Assembly (NCBI RefSeq): GCF_018130825.1 | Contig: NZ_JAFCJS010000002.1 | Location: 992,001 to 1,056,000 of the forward strand | Direction: 5' to 3' | DNA length: 64,000 bases | Source of the DNA: Bradyrhizobium liaoningense | Lineage (GTDB): Bacteria; Pseudomonadota; Alphaproteobacteria; Rhizobiales; Xanthobacteraceae | Shown here: positions 16,529 through 24,569 of the stretch, in pieces | Layout: every line of letters begins with the position of its first letter | Position numbering within the stretch: position 1 is the first letter of the stretch | The notes under the pieces: model-generated | Told to the model about the DNA's origin: nothing | Databases searched by the model: none | Seen by the model: only the letters and a program-made list of their open reading frames with translations | Program-made: the position numbers and the translations under genes

Positions 16529-17347
16529 TCATGCCTTGAGCCGGTCGAAGAACTCCCTCACTTTTCGCGCGCAGACGTCGGGGTCGGTGGCGGCGACGTG
16601 GTAGGAATCGCCGGGCAACACTTCGAGCTTCGAGCCCGGGATCGTCTCCTGCCACGCCTTGACGGAATCGACGCTGCCGAGACCGGAGCCGGTCGTGGTG
16701 ATGACCAGCGCCGGACGCTTGATCGACGGCAGCTCGCCGGTGACGTCGACCGTGGGCACCATCTGGAGGAACGCTTCCAGCGTCGAGGCCTTGGTCTTCG
16801 ACATCAGACTGATCCACCAGTCCAGCGCTGCCGGCGGCAGTGACGAGCCGAGCCGGCCGGCGGTGGTTTCGCGTACCCAGGCTTCGACGCCCTGCTCGCG
16901 GATCTGCTTGCGCCAGGTCGGCGCCCGCTCGTTGAACGAGGTCAGCGAAGCCGGCGCACCGACCGCGGCGACCGCGATCACACGATCCGGGTGCTTTGCC
17001 GTCAGATGCATGGCCAGCGTGCCGCCGATCTTGCCACCGATCAGGAACACGCGGTCGAGCTTCAGCGCGTCCAGCATCCGGATGATGTCGTCACCGAGGC
17101 CTGCGAAACGATAGACATAGTCGCCCTGCATCGGCGTCGAATCGCCATAGCCGCGCAAGTCCGGCCGCACCACGAGATGATGCGTGGCGAAATACGGCAC
17201 CCAGCGCCGGAACGCCTCGCCGCTTTCGGCCAGCCCGTGCAGCATCACGACCGGTGGCCTGGTGTCCCAAGGCAGGAGATAGTCGTCGAGGCGAACCGCA
17301 AGCTCGCAATCCTCGCTGACACCGATCTTCCTGAGTTCGCTAGCCAT
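16529..17347 (-). CDS. Alpha/beta hydrolase fold protein lacking the nucleophile serine
   Basis: A 272-residue alpha/beta hydrolase. The start ATG 17347 overlaps the stop of the SDR gene (TAATG) with GAGG eight bases upstream; a frame from 17356 is less likely. The oxyanion segment VMLHGLAESGEAFRRW and PDLRGYGDS are normal. The nucleophile elbow, however, reads G-G-K-I-G with lysine (K106) where GxSxG has serine, and the stretch where the acid residue is expected reads TTTGSGLGS. The histidine region GDSYHVAA is kept. The protein is therefore either catalytically different or non-enzymatic. It is translationally coupled to an SDR that also lacks canonical catalytic residues. Confidence 0.87.
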   Translation of the reverse strand: MASELRKIGVSEDCELAVRLDDYLLPWDTRPPVVMLHGLAESGEAFRRWVPYFATHHLVVRPDLRGYGDSTPMQGDYVYRFAGLGDDIIRMLDALKLDRVFLIGGKIGGTLAMHLTAKHPDRVIAVAAVGAPASLTSFNERAPTWRKQIREQGVEAWVRETTAGRLGSSLPPAALDWWISLMSKTKASTLEAFLQMVPTVDVTGELPSIKRPALVITTTGSGLGSVDSVKAWQETIPGSKLEVLPGDSYHVAATDPDVCARKVREFFDRLKA

Positions 17348-18135
17348 TAGATACACCTCGTTCCACCGCCATCGACATTGATGCAGGTTCCAGTAATGAA
17401 GGATGCGCGGTCTGAACAGAGAAACGCGACGAGGCCGGAGACCTCATGCGGCTGCCCGACACGCCCGAGCGGCACCGAAGCGATCGCCGCAGCATTCGCT
17501 GCGCCGCGATCCTGCCCGGCGATCGCCGCGCCCTGCGCGACCAGGCTGTCCCAGCGTTCGGTCTGCACCGGCCCCGGATTGACGCCGGTCACCAGCACAT
17601 TGTCGGGCGCGCATTCCTCGGCGAGCGCCAGTGTGAAGTTGAGCAGCGCCGCGTTGACCGCGCCGCCCGCCATATAGGCCGCGCGCGGCTGGTGCCCGCT
17701 GCGACCGATGATGTTGATGATGCGACCCCAGCGGCGGTCGCGCATCTCGGGCAGAACGTTGCGGGCGCAGCGCATGTAGCCGAGCAGCTTCAGCTCGATC
17801 GACTTGGCCCAGATCGCATCCGGCGTCTCCGCGATCCGGCCCATCGGCGATGCCCCGGCATTGTTGACGAGAATGTCGATGCGACCGAAGGCTTCGCGCG
17901 CCGTGTTCATCGCCCGCACAATGTCGTCCGGCTTGGTCATGTCGCCGGCACAGGCGATCACGCGCCGGCCGGTGTCGCGCGACATCTCGCCAGCCGCCGC
18001 CGCGAGCCGCTCGGCGTCGCGCGCGACGATCACGACATGCGCCTGCTCGCGCGCGAGCTCGGCGGCAATCGCCCGGCCGATGCCGATGCTGCCGCCGGTG
18101 ACGATTGCGACCTTGCCGCCCAGATTCAAATCCAT
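17347..18135 (-). CDS. SDR family protein with non-canonical catalytic site
   Basis: A 262-residue short-chain dehydrogenase/reductase fold protein starting MDLNLGGKVAIVTGG at ATG 18135, 16 bases after the TctC gene. The nucleotide-binding TGGSIGIG (residues 13-20), NNAG (92-95) and the closing TGTCINVDGG are intact. The catalytic tetrad is not: Tyr154 is followed by M-A-G-G, so the usual lysine (position 158) is glycine, and the usual serine position (141) is asparagine in IINIIGRSG. SDR subfamilies with an N-I-I-G...Y-M-A-G pattern do exist, so this may be a divergent enzyme rather than a dead one. Its stop overlaps the start of the hydrolase gene. Confidence 0.88.
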   Translation of the reverse strand: MDLNLGGKVAIVTGGSIGIGRAIAAELAREQAHVVIVARDAERLAAAAGEMSRDTGRRVIACAGDMTKPDDIVRAMNTAREAFGRIDILVNNAGASPMGRIAETPDAIWAKSIELKLLGYMRCARNVLPEMRDRRWGRIINIIGRSGHQPRAAYMAGGAVNAALLNFTLALAEECAPDNVLVTGVNPGPVQTERWDSLVAQGAAIAGQDRGAANAAAIASVPLGRVGQPHEVSGLVAFLCSDRASFITGTCINVDGGGTRCI

Positions 18136-18151
18136 GACGCCATCATCCCAC

Positions 18152-19123
18152 CTAATCCACCGCGGCGCCGGAGGCCTTGATGATCTTGCCCCATTTTGCG
18201 GTCTCATCCGTCATGAATTGTCCGAAGGCGGCGCCGAAAACCGTGCCGGGCTCCGCTCCGAGCTCAGCAAGCCGCTTTTTGACATCGGGCATCTTCAGAA
18301 TGGTCTCGACCTCGCTGCTCAGCTTGGCGAGCACCGGCGCGGGCGTCTTGCCAGGTGCCACCAGTCCGAACCAGGACGACGCTTCGAAGCCGGCAACGGT
18401 CTCGGCAACAGTGGGCACGTCGGGCAACGCATCCGCGCGCTTCGCGCCAGCCACCGCGATCGCGTTGATCGCCTTGCCCTGAACCTGCGGCAGCACCGCC
18501 GGCATGTTGTCGAACATGAACGGGATTTGCCCGGCAAGCAGATCGTTCATCGCCGGCGCGGCACCGCGATAGGGCACATGGACGATGTCGATGCCGGCCA
18601 TGCTCTTGAGCAGCTCGCCGGCCAGATGATTGGTCGAGCCGATGCCGGACGAGCCGAAATTCATCGTCCCCGGCTTGGCCTTGGCGAGCGCAATCAGATC
18701 GCCGACATTCTTTGCGGGCACCGACGGATTGACGACCAGGACGATCGGCACGGAGGCGATCAATGCCACCGGCGCAAACGCCTTGGCCGGATCGAACGGC
18801 AGCTTCTTGTAGAGGGAGCCATTGATCGTGAGCGGCGGCGGCGCCGTCAGCAGCAAAGTGTAACCGTCGGGATCGGCGCTCGCGACCGTCTCGGCACCGA
18901 TATTGCCACCGGCACCGCCACGATTCTCGACGACAAACGTCTGCCCGCTCCGCTCGGCGAGCTTCTGCGCGACGATGCGGGCGATGATGTCGTTGGAGCC
19001 GCCGGCCGGGAACGGCACGATGATCTTGACCGGACGGGACGGATAATCCTGCGCGAGCGTCGGACCGGACAGCAGGATGGCGCCGCAGACGGCGAGAACC
19101 CAGCGGCGGCAGTATCGGTACAT
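18152..19123 (-). CDS. Tripartite tricarboxylate transporter receptor (Bug/TctC family)
   Basis: A 323-residue periplasmic receptor of the Bug/TctC family with signal peptide (ending LSGPTLA) and the hallmark mature start QDYPSRPVKIIVPFPAGGSNDIIARIVAQKL. Other family segments are VENRGGAGGNIGAETVA, NHLAGELLKSMAGIDIVHVPYRGAAPAMNDLLAGQI and the ALPDVPTVAETVAGFE stretch. No TctA or TctB permease is in the window, so it is an orphan receptor, as is common for this expanded family. It lies 45 bases downstream of the second MmgE/PrpD gene. It probably binds a carboxylate for uptake or sensing within this operon. Confidence 0.92.
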   Translation of the reverse strand: MYRYCRRWVLAVCGAILLSGPTLAQDYPSRPVKIIVPFPAGGSNDIIARIVAQKLAERSGQTFVVENRGGAGGNIGAETVASADPDGYTLLLTAPPPLTINGSLYKKLPFDPAKAFAPVALIASVPIVLVVNPSVPAKNVGDLIALAKAKPGTMNFGSSGIGSTNHLAGELLKSMAGIDIVHVPYRGAAPAMNDLLAGQIPFMFDNMPAVLPQVQGKAINAIAVAGAKRADALPDVPTVAETVAGFEASSWFGLVAPGKTPAPVLAKLSSEVETILKMPDVKKRLAELGAEPGTVFGAAFGQFMTDETAKWGKIIKASGAAVD

Positions 19124-19168
19124 CAGGCGTTTCCTCCCCTTTTATTTATCGTTGGCCGCCCCGAGATC

Positions 19169-20605
19169 TCAGGTCGTCATCAGCGGCCTCAGCTTGCCGA
19201 TGTCGTCGACCTTTTCGAGATTGTTGATCTGCTCGATCAGCTTCTCCGATTTCTCGGCGCCCAGCACCGGCGCGATCAGATCCCTGGTTTTCGCCGCAAC
19301 GGCTTCCGTGCTCAGCGGATTTTCCTTGGTGCCCGGCGGATATTTGGTGAAGTGCTCCACGTTCTTGCCATCGGTCAATGTCACCTCGACGACGGCGCCG
19401 CGCGGCGCGGCCGGATCCATCAGGGCCTTGTCGCCCACCAGCGTCACCTTGGCGCGCTGCTCCAGGATTTTTGGATCACGCATCAGCGCGACGTCATGAC
19501 TGTCGTTGAAGGATACGGCCCCCTTGACCAGCGCGACCGCGACGAGGTGCTGGCAATTGACGTCAGGCATCGCGCTCTCGCCGACGATGCCCATCGCGTC
19601 GGTGGGCAGCTTGACCAGGATGCTCTTCACCTTATCGGGGGTGAGGCCATGCTGCTTGCGCAGCGTCAGCGTCGCGTCCAGCGGCGACTGGATGGGATAG
19701 CCGACCGAAAACGTCTTGATCGCCGTTTCCGTGACATAGAAGCGGCTGCCGAGGTCCTTCACCATCTCCTCGGGCTTCGGATCGGTCGACAGCGCGATAA
19801 AAAGATTATGCGTGCCGTCAAGCACGTCGTCGACGCCGGTCAGGCCGTTCTTGACCATGTCGACGGCCATGACGCCGTTACGCGCGCCCATGCCGGCGAA
19901 ATCGAACGCCTTCTCGATGTGGTCGTGATCCTTCACCCAGCTCCACAGGCCGGAAACCTGCTGCGATGAATAGGAGATCGCATAGCGCATCCCTTTCTCG
20001 TCGAGCCGCGCCAGCGAGGCGGCGGCGCCGAGCGCGCCGAAGGTCGAGGACGTGCCTTCGGCGCTGCGATGCGAGCCGCGCACGAGATCCGGCCCCAGCG
20101 CCATCAGGAGGCGACAGGTCAGGTCGTAGCCGAGCGCGACGGCACGAATGACGTCTTGCCCGCTGCGATGCTCCCGCTCGCCGAACGCAAGCGCGGCCGG
20201 CACCACCGCGCATCCCGGATGCGCCTTGGTTACCGGCTCGAAATCGTCGGTCTCGTCGGCATGCGCGCACATGGCGTTGGCCAGCGCCGCGTTGACCGCC
20301 GTGGTGCGGAAGTCGGAGCCGACGACGGAGGCCTGCGCCTCGCCGCCGAGCGTGCGCACATATTTCAGCGCCATCTCGCCCGGCCGCATGCGCGCGCCGG
20401 ACACGATCGCGCCGAGCGTGTCGAGAATGCGGTGCTTGCATTCGAGCAGCACCTTTTCGGGTAGCTCCTGGTCGCGCGCGGCGACCATGTAGCGCGCAAG
20501 CCGCTCAGTGACGCCAGGGCCTGCCGCGAGGGCCGTACGGCCGCCTGTTGCGGCCAAAGCGGCAATCGAGCCGGCGGATTGAAGGAAACGGCGACGTGAG
20601 GGCAT
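19169..20605 (-). CDS. MmgE/PrpD family protein with Tat signal peptide (second copy)
   Basis: A 478-residue member of the MmgE/PrpD family (2-methylcitrate dehydratase, cis-aconitate decarboxylase and iminodisuccinate epimerase relatives). The start ATG 20605 gives MPSRRRFLQSAGSIAALAA, a classical twin-arginine signal (SRRRFLQ). Core segments include HRILDTLGAIVSGARM, NAMCAHADETDDFEP, HPGCAVVPAALAFGE and SHRSAEGTSSTFGALGAAASLARL. It lies 17 bases downstream of a paralogous gene and 45 bases upstream of tctC. PrpD enzymes usually act in the cytoplasm, so a Tat signal is unexpected. The substrate is unknown, but a hydroxy-di- or tricarboxylate is likely. Confidence 0.9.
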   Translation of the reverse strand: MPSRRRFLQSAGSIAALAATGGRTALAAGPGVTERLARYMVAARDQELPEKVLLECKHRILDTLGAIVSGARMRPGEMALKYVRTLGGEAQASVVGSDFRTTAVNAALANAMCAHADETDDFEPVTKAHPGCAVVPAALAFGEREHRSGQDVIRAVALGYDLTCRLLMALGPDLVRGSHRSAEGTSSTFGALGAAASLARLDEKGMRYAISYSSQQVSGLWSWVKDHDHIEKAFDFAGMGARNGVMAVDMVKNGLTGVDDVLDGTHNLFIALSTDPKPEEMVKDLGSRFYVTETAIKTFSVGYPIQSPLDATLTLRKQHGLTPDKVKSILVKLPTDAMGIVGESAMPDVNCQHLVAVALVKGAVSFNDSHDVALMRDPKILEQRAKVTLVGDKALMDPAAPRGAVVEVTLTDGKNVEHFTKYPPGTKENPLSTEAVAAKTRDLIAPVLGAEKSEKLIEQINNLEKVDDIGKLRPLMTT

Positions 20606-20622
20606 TCCAATAGACTCCAGAA

Positions 20623-22077
20623 TCAGGACGAGACCGACATCTTGGCGATTTCCGCTGCGCTCGCCAGACCTTCGACGTTCCAGCATGCGTCCATGACACG
20701 CCTGATCATCGCGGCAGGAATGATGCCGTCCGCGAGATCGGAGAACTTGGTCTCGAGCTGCTTGTCGGTCATCGGCACCTCGACGCTGCCGATCGCGTGC
20801 TCGATGTAGCGATTGAGCGTGCGGCCGTCCTTGAGCACGATGGTGAGATCGACCTGCTCCGGCTTGATGCCCGGCGTGATGACCGGATTCACCTTGCCGC
20901 GCAGTGCGACGACAGTCGGGTTGGCCACGGCGCGATCGCTGAACTGTTTCTCGCCGCCGCCACCCTCGACGATCGCCACGGCGACCGCGTGGTAGATGCT
21001 GAACTTGCCCTCCAGGCCGAGCTTGGGCGTCTTCTTCCCGGTCAGCTCCAGCACCAGCGGATGGACCTTGAGGTCGACCCGTTCGATCTGGTCGGCCGTC
21101 AGCTTGTTCTCGTTGCGGAGCTGGATCGCCGCATCGATCGCCGGATGCAGGACGATGCCGCAGGCAAAGGGTTTGTACGTGTTCAGCGCCGCCTCATAGC
21201 GCTTGCCGAGATCGCCCAGGATCTCGTTGTAGTCCTGCTTGGTGCTGATCGTGTTGGCCCAGCCGCGCTTGGCCTCGATCATCGCGTCCGACGAGGTGAA
21301 GTTCTTGGAGGCCAGGATCGCCGCGAAGATGCCGCTCGAGGCGGCACGGCCGGGATTGAAGCTCTTGTTCATCGAGCCGAAGGATTCGCGCAGGCCCACC
21401 GGCTGCGATGCGGCAAGGCCAAGCGCCCAGGTCATCTGCTGCTCGTTCAGCTTGAGCAGCTTGCCGACGGCCGCCGCGGAACCGAACACGCCGGCGGTGC
21501 CGGTGATGTGCCAGCCGACATCATAATGGTTCGGATACACCGCGTTGCCGATCCGGCACTCGGTCTCGACACCCAGCACCAGCGCGTTCAAGAAGTCCTT
21601 GCCGGAGACCGGCTGCATTTCCGCCACCGCGAGAATGGCGGAGGCGACGGGACCGGCCGGATGAATGATCGTCTTCAGATGGGTGTCGTCATAGTCGAAG
21701 ATGTGGCTCGACACGCCGTTGATGAAGGCGGCATTCATGATGTCGAACCGCTCGCGCCGCCCGAACAGCGAGGCCTGCTGCGGGCCCGAGAACGGCCCGA
21801 GCGCTGCGACCGCGATATCGACCGTCTCGTGATGCGAGCCGCCGATGGCGACGCCGACCCAGTTCAGCAGCGTGCGGACGCCCTCCTTGCGGACATTGGC
21901 GGGCAGATCGTCATAGCTCGCGGTGACGAGATAACGCGCCAGCGCGCGCGTGACCTCCTTGGGCGGTGCGGCGGCAGGCGCCGCGGCCGGGGTTTGCGCG
22001 AAGGCAGCGTTGGCGCCGGCGGTGGCGAGCGGAAGCGCGGCTGCGGCCTGGAGCAGGGTCCTGCGATCAGTTTGCAT
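20623..22077 (-). CDS. MmgE/PrpD family protein with Tat signal peptide (first copy)
   Basis: A 484-residue MmgE/PrpD family protein. The start ATG 22077 has a GGAGG site upstream and overlaps the end of the PdxA gene by 11 bases; frames reaching further upstream lie inside the PdxA gene and are not real. The N-terminus MQTDRRTLLQAAAALPLATA is a twin-arginine signal with a DRRTLLQ core and an AFAQ cleavage region. Core motifs are FINGVSSHIFDYDDTHLKT, IHPAGPVASAILAVAE, HYDVGWHITGTAGVFGSAAA and YKPFACGIVLHPAIDA. Tandem with a clearly diverged paralogue, it may form a heteromeric or two-step periplasmic dehydratase system. The reaction is not known. Confidence 0.9.
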   Translation of the reverse strand: MQTDRRTLLQAAAALPLATAGANAAFAQTPAAAPAAAPPKEVTRALARYLVTASYDDLPANVRKEGVRTLLNWVGVAIGGSHHETVDIAVAALGPFSGPQQASLFGRRERFDIMNAAFINGVSSHIFDYDDTHLKTIIHPAGPVASAILAVAEMQPVSGKDFLNALVLGVETECRIGNAVYPNHYDVGWHITGTAGVFGSAAAVGKLLKLNEQQMTWALGLAASQPVGLRESFGSMNKSFNPGRAASSGIFAAILASKNFTSSDAMIEAKRGWANTISTKQDYNEILGDLGKRYEAALNTYKPFACGIVLHPAIDAAIQLRNENKLTADQIERVDLKVHPLVLELTGKKTPKLGLEGKFSIYHAVAVAIVEGGGGEKQFSDRAVANPTVVALRGKVNPVITPGIKPEQVDLTIVLKDGRTLNRYIEHAIGSVEVPMTDKQLETKFSDLADGIIPAAMIRRVMDACWNVEGLASAAEIAKMSVSS

Positions 22078-23101
22078 AGGCAGCCTCCTTGACCTTGATC
22101 GATACCAGTTTCGCGGCAAGGCGGACCGCGCTCTCCAGCGCACCGGTGTTGGCCCCCCCCTTGCCGACGATGTCGAACGCCGTGCCGTGCGACGGCGTGG
22201 TGAAGACGGTCTCGAGCCCAGCGGTAACGGTGACGCCGCGGTTGAAGCCGCGCAGCTTGGTCGCGATCTGGCCCTGGTCGTGATACATCGCGACCACGCT
22301 GTCGAACTCGCCGGCGAAGGCGCGGATATAGACGGTGTCGGCGGGGTAAGGCCCGGTGCAGGCAATGCCCGTCTTCGCGGCGGCTTCGACGGTCGGGCGG
22401 ATCATCTCGATCTCGTCGCGGCCGAACAGGCCGTTCTCGCCGGCATGCGGGTTGAGCGCCGCGACCGCGATGCGGGGCCTGGCGACGCCGGCCCTCTTCA
22501 TCATGCGATCGACCAGCACGATCGAGTCGGTGATGCTCTCCGGATGGATGCCGTCGAGCGCCTCGCGCAGCGACTGGTGCCCGGTGACGCGCGACATCCA
22601 CTGCCCGTCGAGCACGTTCATCTCGGAGAAGTAGGTCTTGTGACCGAGCAGGCTGGCGAACATCTTGTGCTCGTCGGGAAACTTCCAGCCGCCGTCGAAC
22701 ATCGCGCGCTTGTTGAGCGGCGCGAAGGTGATGGCATCGACCTCGCCCGCCTTGGAGAAATCGATCGCGCGCGACAGCGTCTCGCCGGTCAGCCGGCCGG
22801 ATTCGGCGCTGGCCTTGCCGATCTGGAATTTGGCGGGATCGGTATTGCCCAAGTCGACGACCTGCACCGTGCCGCGGCCCCAGTTTGCCGCCTTGGGCGA
22901 GGAGATCCGCTCGAGCTTCAGCTTCACACCGGCATGCGCCATGCCCATCTCGAGCACGCGGGCATCGCCGACCACGACGAGGCGCGCGGCATCGGCGAGC
23001 CGGTCATCGGACAGGATACGAGCGATCTGCTCGGGGCCGATGCCGGTGCAATCGCCCGGCGTCAACGCGATGACGGGCAGTTCATTGGTGCTGGTAGTCA
23101 T
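22067..23101 (-). CDS. pdxA: PdxA family dehydrogenase (catabolic type)
   Basis: A 344-residue member of the PdxA family of NAD-dependent, metal-dependent beta-hydroxyacid dehydrogenases. Motifs are ALTPGDCTGIGPEQIARIL, the metal-site histidine region SRVTGHQSLREALD, AALNPHAGENGLFGRDE and YHDQGQIATKLRGFN, and the closing PSHGTAFDIVGKGGAN. The nominal reaction is oxidation of 4-phosphohydroxy-L-threonine for vitamin B6. Here the operon context (DctA, two PrpD proteins, TctC) argues for a catabolic paralogue acting on a hydroxylated acid, as TphB does for the terephthalate diol. It lies 18 bases downstream of dctA and its 3' end overlaps the first PrpD gene. Confidence 0.88.
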   Translation of the reverse strand: MTTSTNELPVIALTPGDCTGIGPEQIARILSDDRLADAARLVVVGDARVLEMGMAHAGVKLKLERISSPKAANWGRGTVQVVDLGNTDPAKFQIGKASAESGRLTGETLSRAIDFSKAGEVDAITFAPLNKRAMFDGGWKFPDEHKMFASLLGHKTYFSEMNVLDGQWMSRVTGHQSLREALDGIHPESITDSIVLVDRMMKRAGVARPRIAVAALNPHAGENGLFGRDEIEMIRPTVEAAAKTGIACTGPYPADTVYIRAFAGEFDSVVAMYHDQGQIATKLRGFNRGVTVTAGLETVFTTPSHGTAFDIVGKGGANTGALESAVRLAAKLVSIKVKEAAYAN

Positions 23102-23119
23102 GGAAGAAACCTTGGATCC

Positions 23120-24433
23120 TTATTTCACTGCTTGGATTTGAGCGGCGGACTGCGCCCAGTCCTCCCGGTTGAATTCGCCATCCCATTTCGCGACGACGAT
23201 CGCGGCCACCGCATTGCCGATGGTGTTGGTGATGGCGCGCGCCAGCGACATGAAGCGGTCGATGCCGAGCAGCAGCGCCAGCCCCTCCGCGGGCAGGCCG
23301 GCCGCGACAACGGTCGCAGCCAGCGCAGCGAATGCGCCGCCGGTGACGCCGGCCGCGCCCTTGCTGGTGAACAGCATCACCACGAACAAGCTGAGCTGCT
23401 GCGCGGCCGAAAGCTCGATGCCGTAGACCTGGGCGACGAAGATCGTGGACAGCGGCAGCGTCAGCGCGACGCCGTCGAGATTGAAGGAATAGCCGGAGGG
23501 AATGACGAGGCCGGCGACCGCCCGCCCGACGCCCGCCTTCGGCAGCTTCTCCATCATGCCGGGAATGGCGGTTTCCGACGATGAGGTGCCGAGCACGACC
23601 AGCAGCTCGTTGCGCAACAGGCGCAGCAGATCCATCAGGCGGATGCCGGCCATGCGGCAGATGGTGCCGAGCACGACGAAGATGAAGAACGCCATCATCG
23701 CCCAGGCGGTGCCGACCAGCAGCGCCAGCGCATAGAGCGTGGCGGCACCGAACTTCGCCACGGTGAACGCCATGGCACCGAATGCACCGATCGGCGCCAG
23801 CGCCACGACGACATGCACGACGCTGAACACCAGCTCGGTCACCCGCTCCATGCCGGAGCGCAGCGGCGCGGCCTTGTCGCCCAAGAGCAACAAGCCGATG
23901 CCACAGAGCAGCGCGAGCACGAGGACCTGGAGCACGTCACCGGCCGCGAACGCGCCCACAAAACTTTCCGGGATCATGTGCTGGATATAGGCCGACAGCG
24001 ATCCGACATGGGCCTGCGAATAGCGGGCGACGGTCTCCGCCTGCTGCGCCGTGGCGCGCGCCACGCCCGCGCCGGGCTGCACCCAGCGCACCACGACGAA
24101 GCTGAACATCAGGCACAGGGTCGTGACGACCTCGAAATAGACGAAGGCCTTGAGGCCGATGCGGCCGACCGCCTTCATGTCGCCGACCTGCGCAATACCC
24201 GTGACCACGACCAGGAAGATCAGCGGCGCGATGGTCATCTTGATCAGCGAAATGAAGCTGTCGGCGAGCGGCTTGAATTCAACGGCAATGGCCGGAAACA
24301 GGGCGCCGAACAGCACGCCGAGCGCGGCGCCGGCAACCACCAGGACATATTGCTCGCGCCAGAGCGGCTTGCGACGGCGTTCCGAGACCGGGCTCGACAG
24401 GGGCTCGGACAGCGGCGTTGCGGCAACCTGCAA
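23120..24433 (-). CDS. dctA: Dicarboxylate:cation symporter (DctA / SDF family)
   Basis: A 437-residue sodium/proton-coupled symporter of the SDF family with eight membrane helices and two re-entrant hairpins. The serine-rich hairpin GTSSSETAIPGM (about 282-293) and the helix motif GYSFNLDGVAL are transport-site signatures. The only usable start is TTG at 24433, with a strong GGAGGAA ribosome-binding site seven bases before it. It is the first gene of the nine-gene minus-strand operon and divergent from a LysR gene. It probably imports the C4/C5 di- or tricarboxylate that the operon degrades. Confidence 0.92.
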   Translation of the reverse strand: MQVAATPLSEPLSSPVSERRRKPLWREQYVLVVAGAALGVLFGALFPAIAVEFKPLADSFISLIKMTIAPLIFLVVVTGIAQVGDMKAVGRIGLKAFVYFEVVTTLCLMFSFVVVRWVQPGAGVARATAQQAETVARYSQAHVGSLSAYIQHMIPESFVGAFAAGDVLQVLVLALLCGIGLLLLGDKAAPLRSGMERVTELVFSVVHVVVALAPIGAFGAMAFTVAKFGAATLYALALLVGTAWAMMAFFIFVVLGTICRMAGIRLMDLLRLLRNELLVVLGTSSSETAIPGMMEKLPKAGVGRAVAGLVIPSGYSFNLDGVALTLPLSTIFVAQVYGIELSAAQQLSLFVVMLFTSKGAAGVTGGAFAALAATVVAAGLPAEGLALLLGIDRFMSLARAITNTIGNAVAAIVVAKWDGEFNREDWAQSAAQIQAVK

Positions 24434-24532
24434 TTCACTTCCTCCAACGGCATCGACGCGCCATGCGAAGGTGGCGCTTTGTTCTTGTCTCGCGATGCCG
24501 TTTACATTGGACCAGCAGCGTTTCAGGCGCTA

Positions 24533-24547
24533 ATGCCGTATCGGTAT
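24533..24547. promoter_or_regulatory. Candidate LysR binding site
   Basis: The 136-base divergent spacer between dctA and the LysR gene contains the interrupted palindrome ATGCCG-TAT-CGGTAT (one mismatch between the arms). It is 22 bases upstream of the LysR start and fits the T-N11-A pattern expected of LysR operators. It would suit autoregulation of the LysR gene and control of dctA. Confidence 0.45.
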
Positions 24548-24569
24548 GATTTGAGGACAAAACGTTATT

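Noticed and set aside
22067..23101. Vitamin B6 biosynthetic PdxA
   Set aside because: The family match is clear, but the gene lies in a catabolic operon with PrpD, DctA and TctC, so a biosynthetic role is less likely than a catabolic paralogue.
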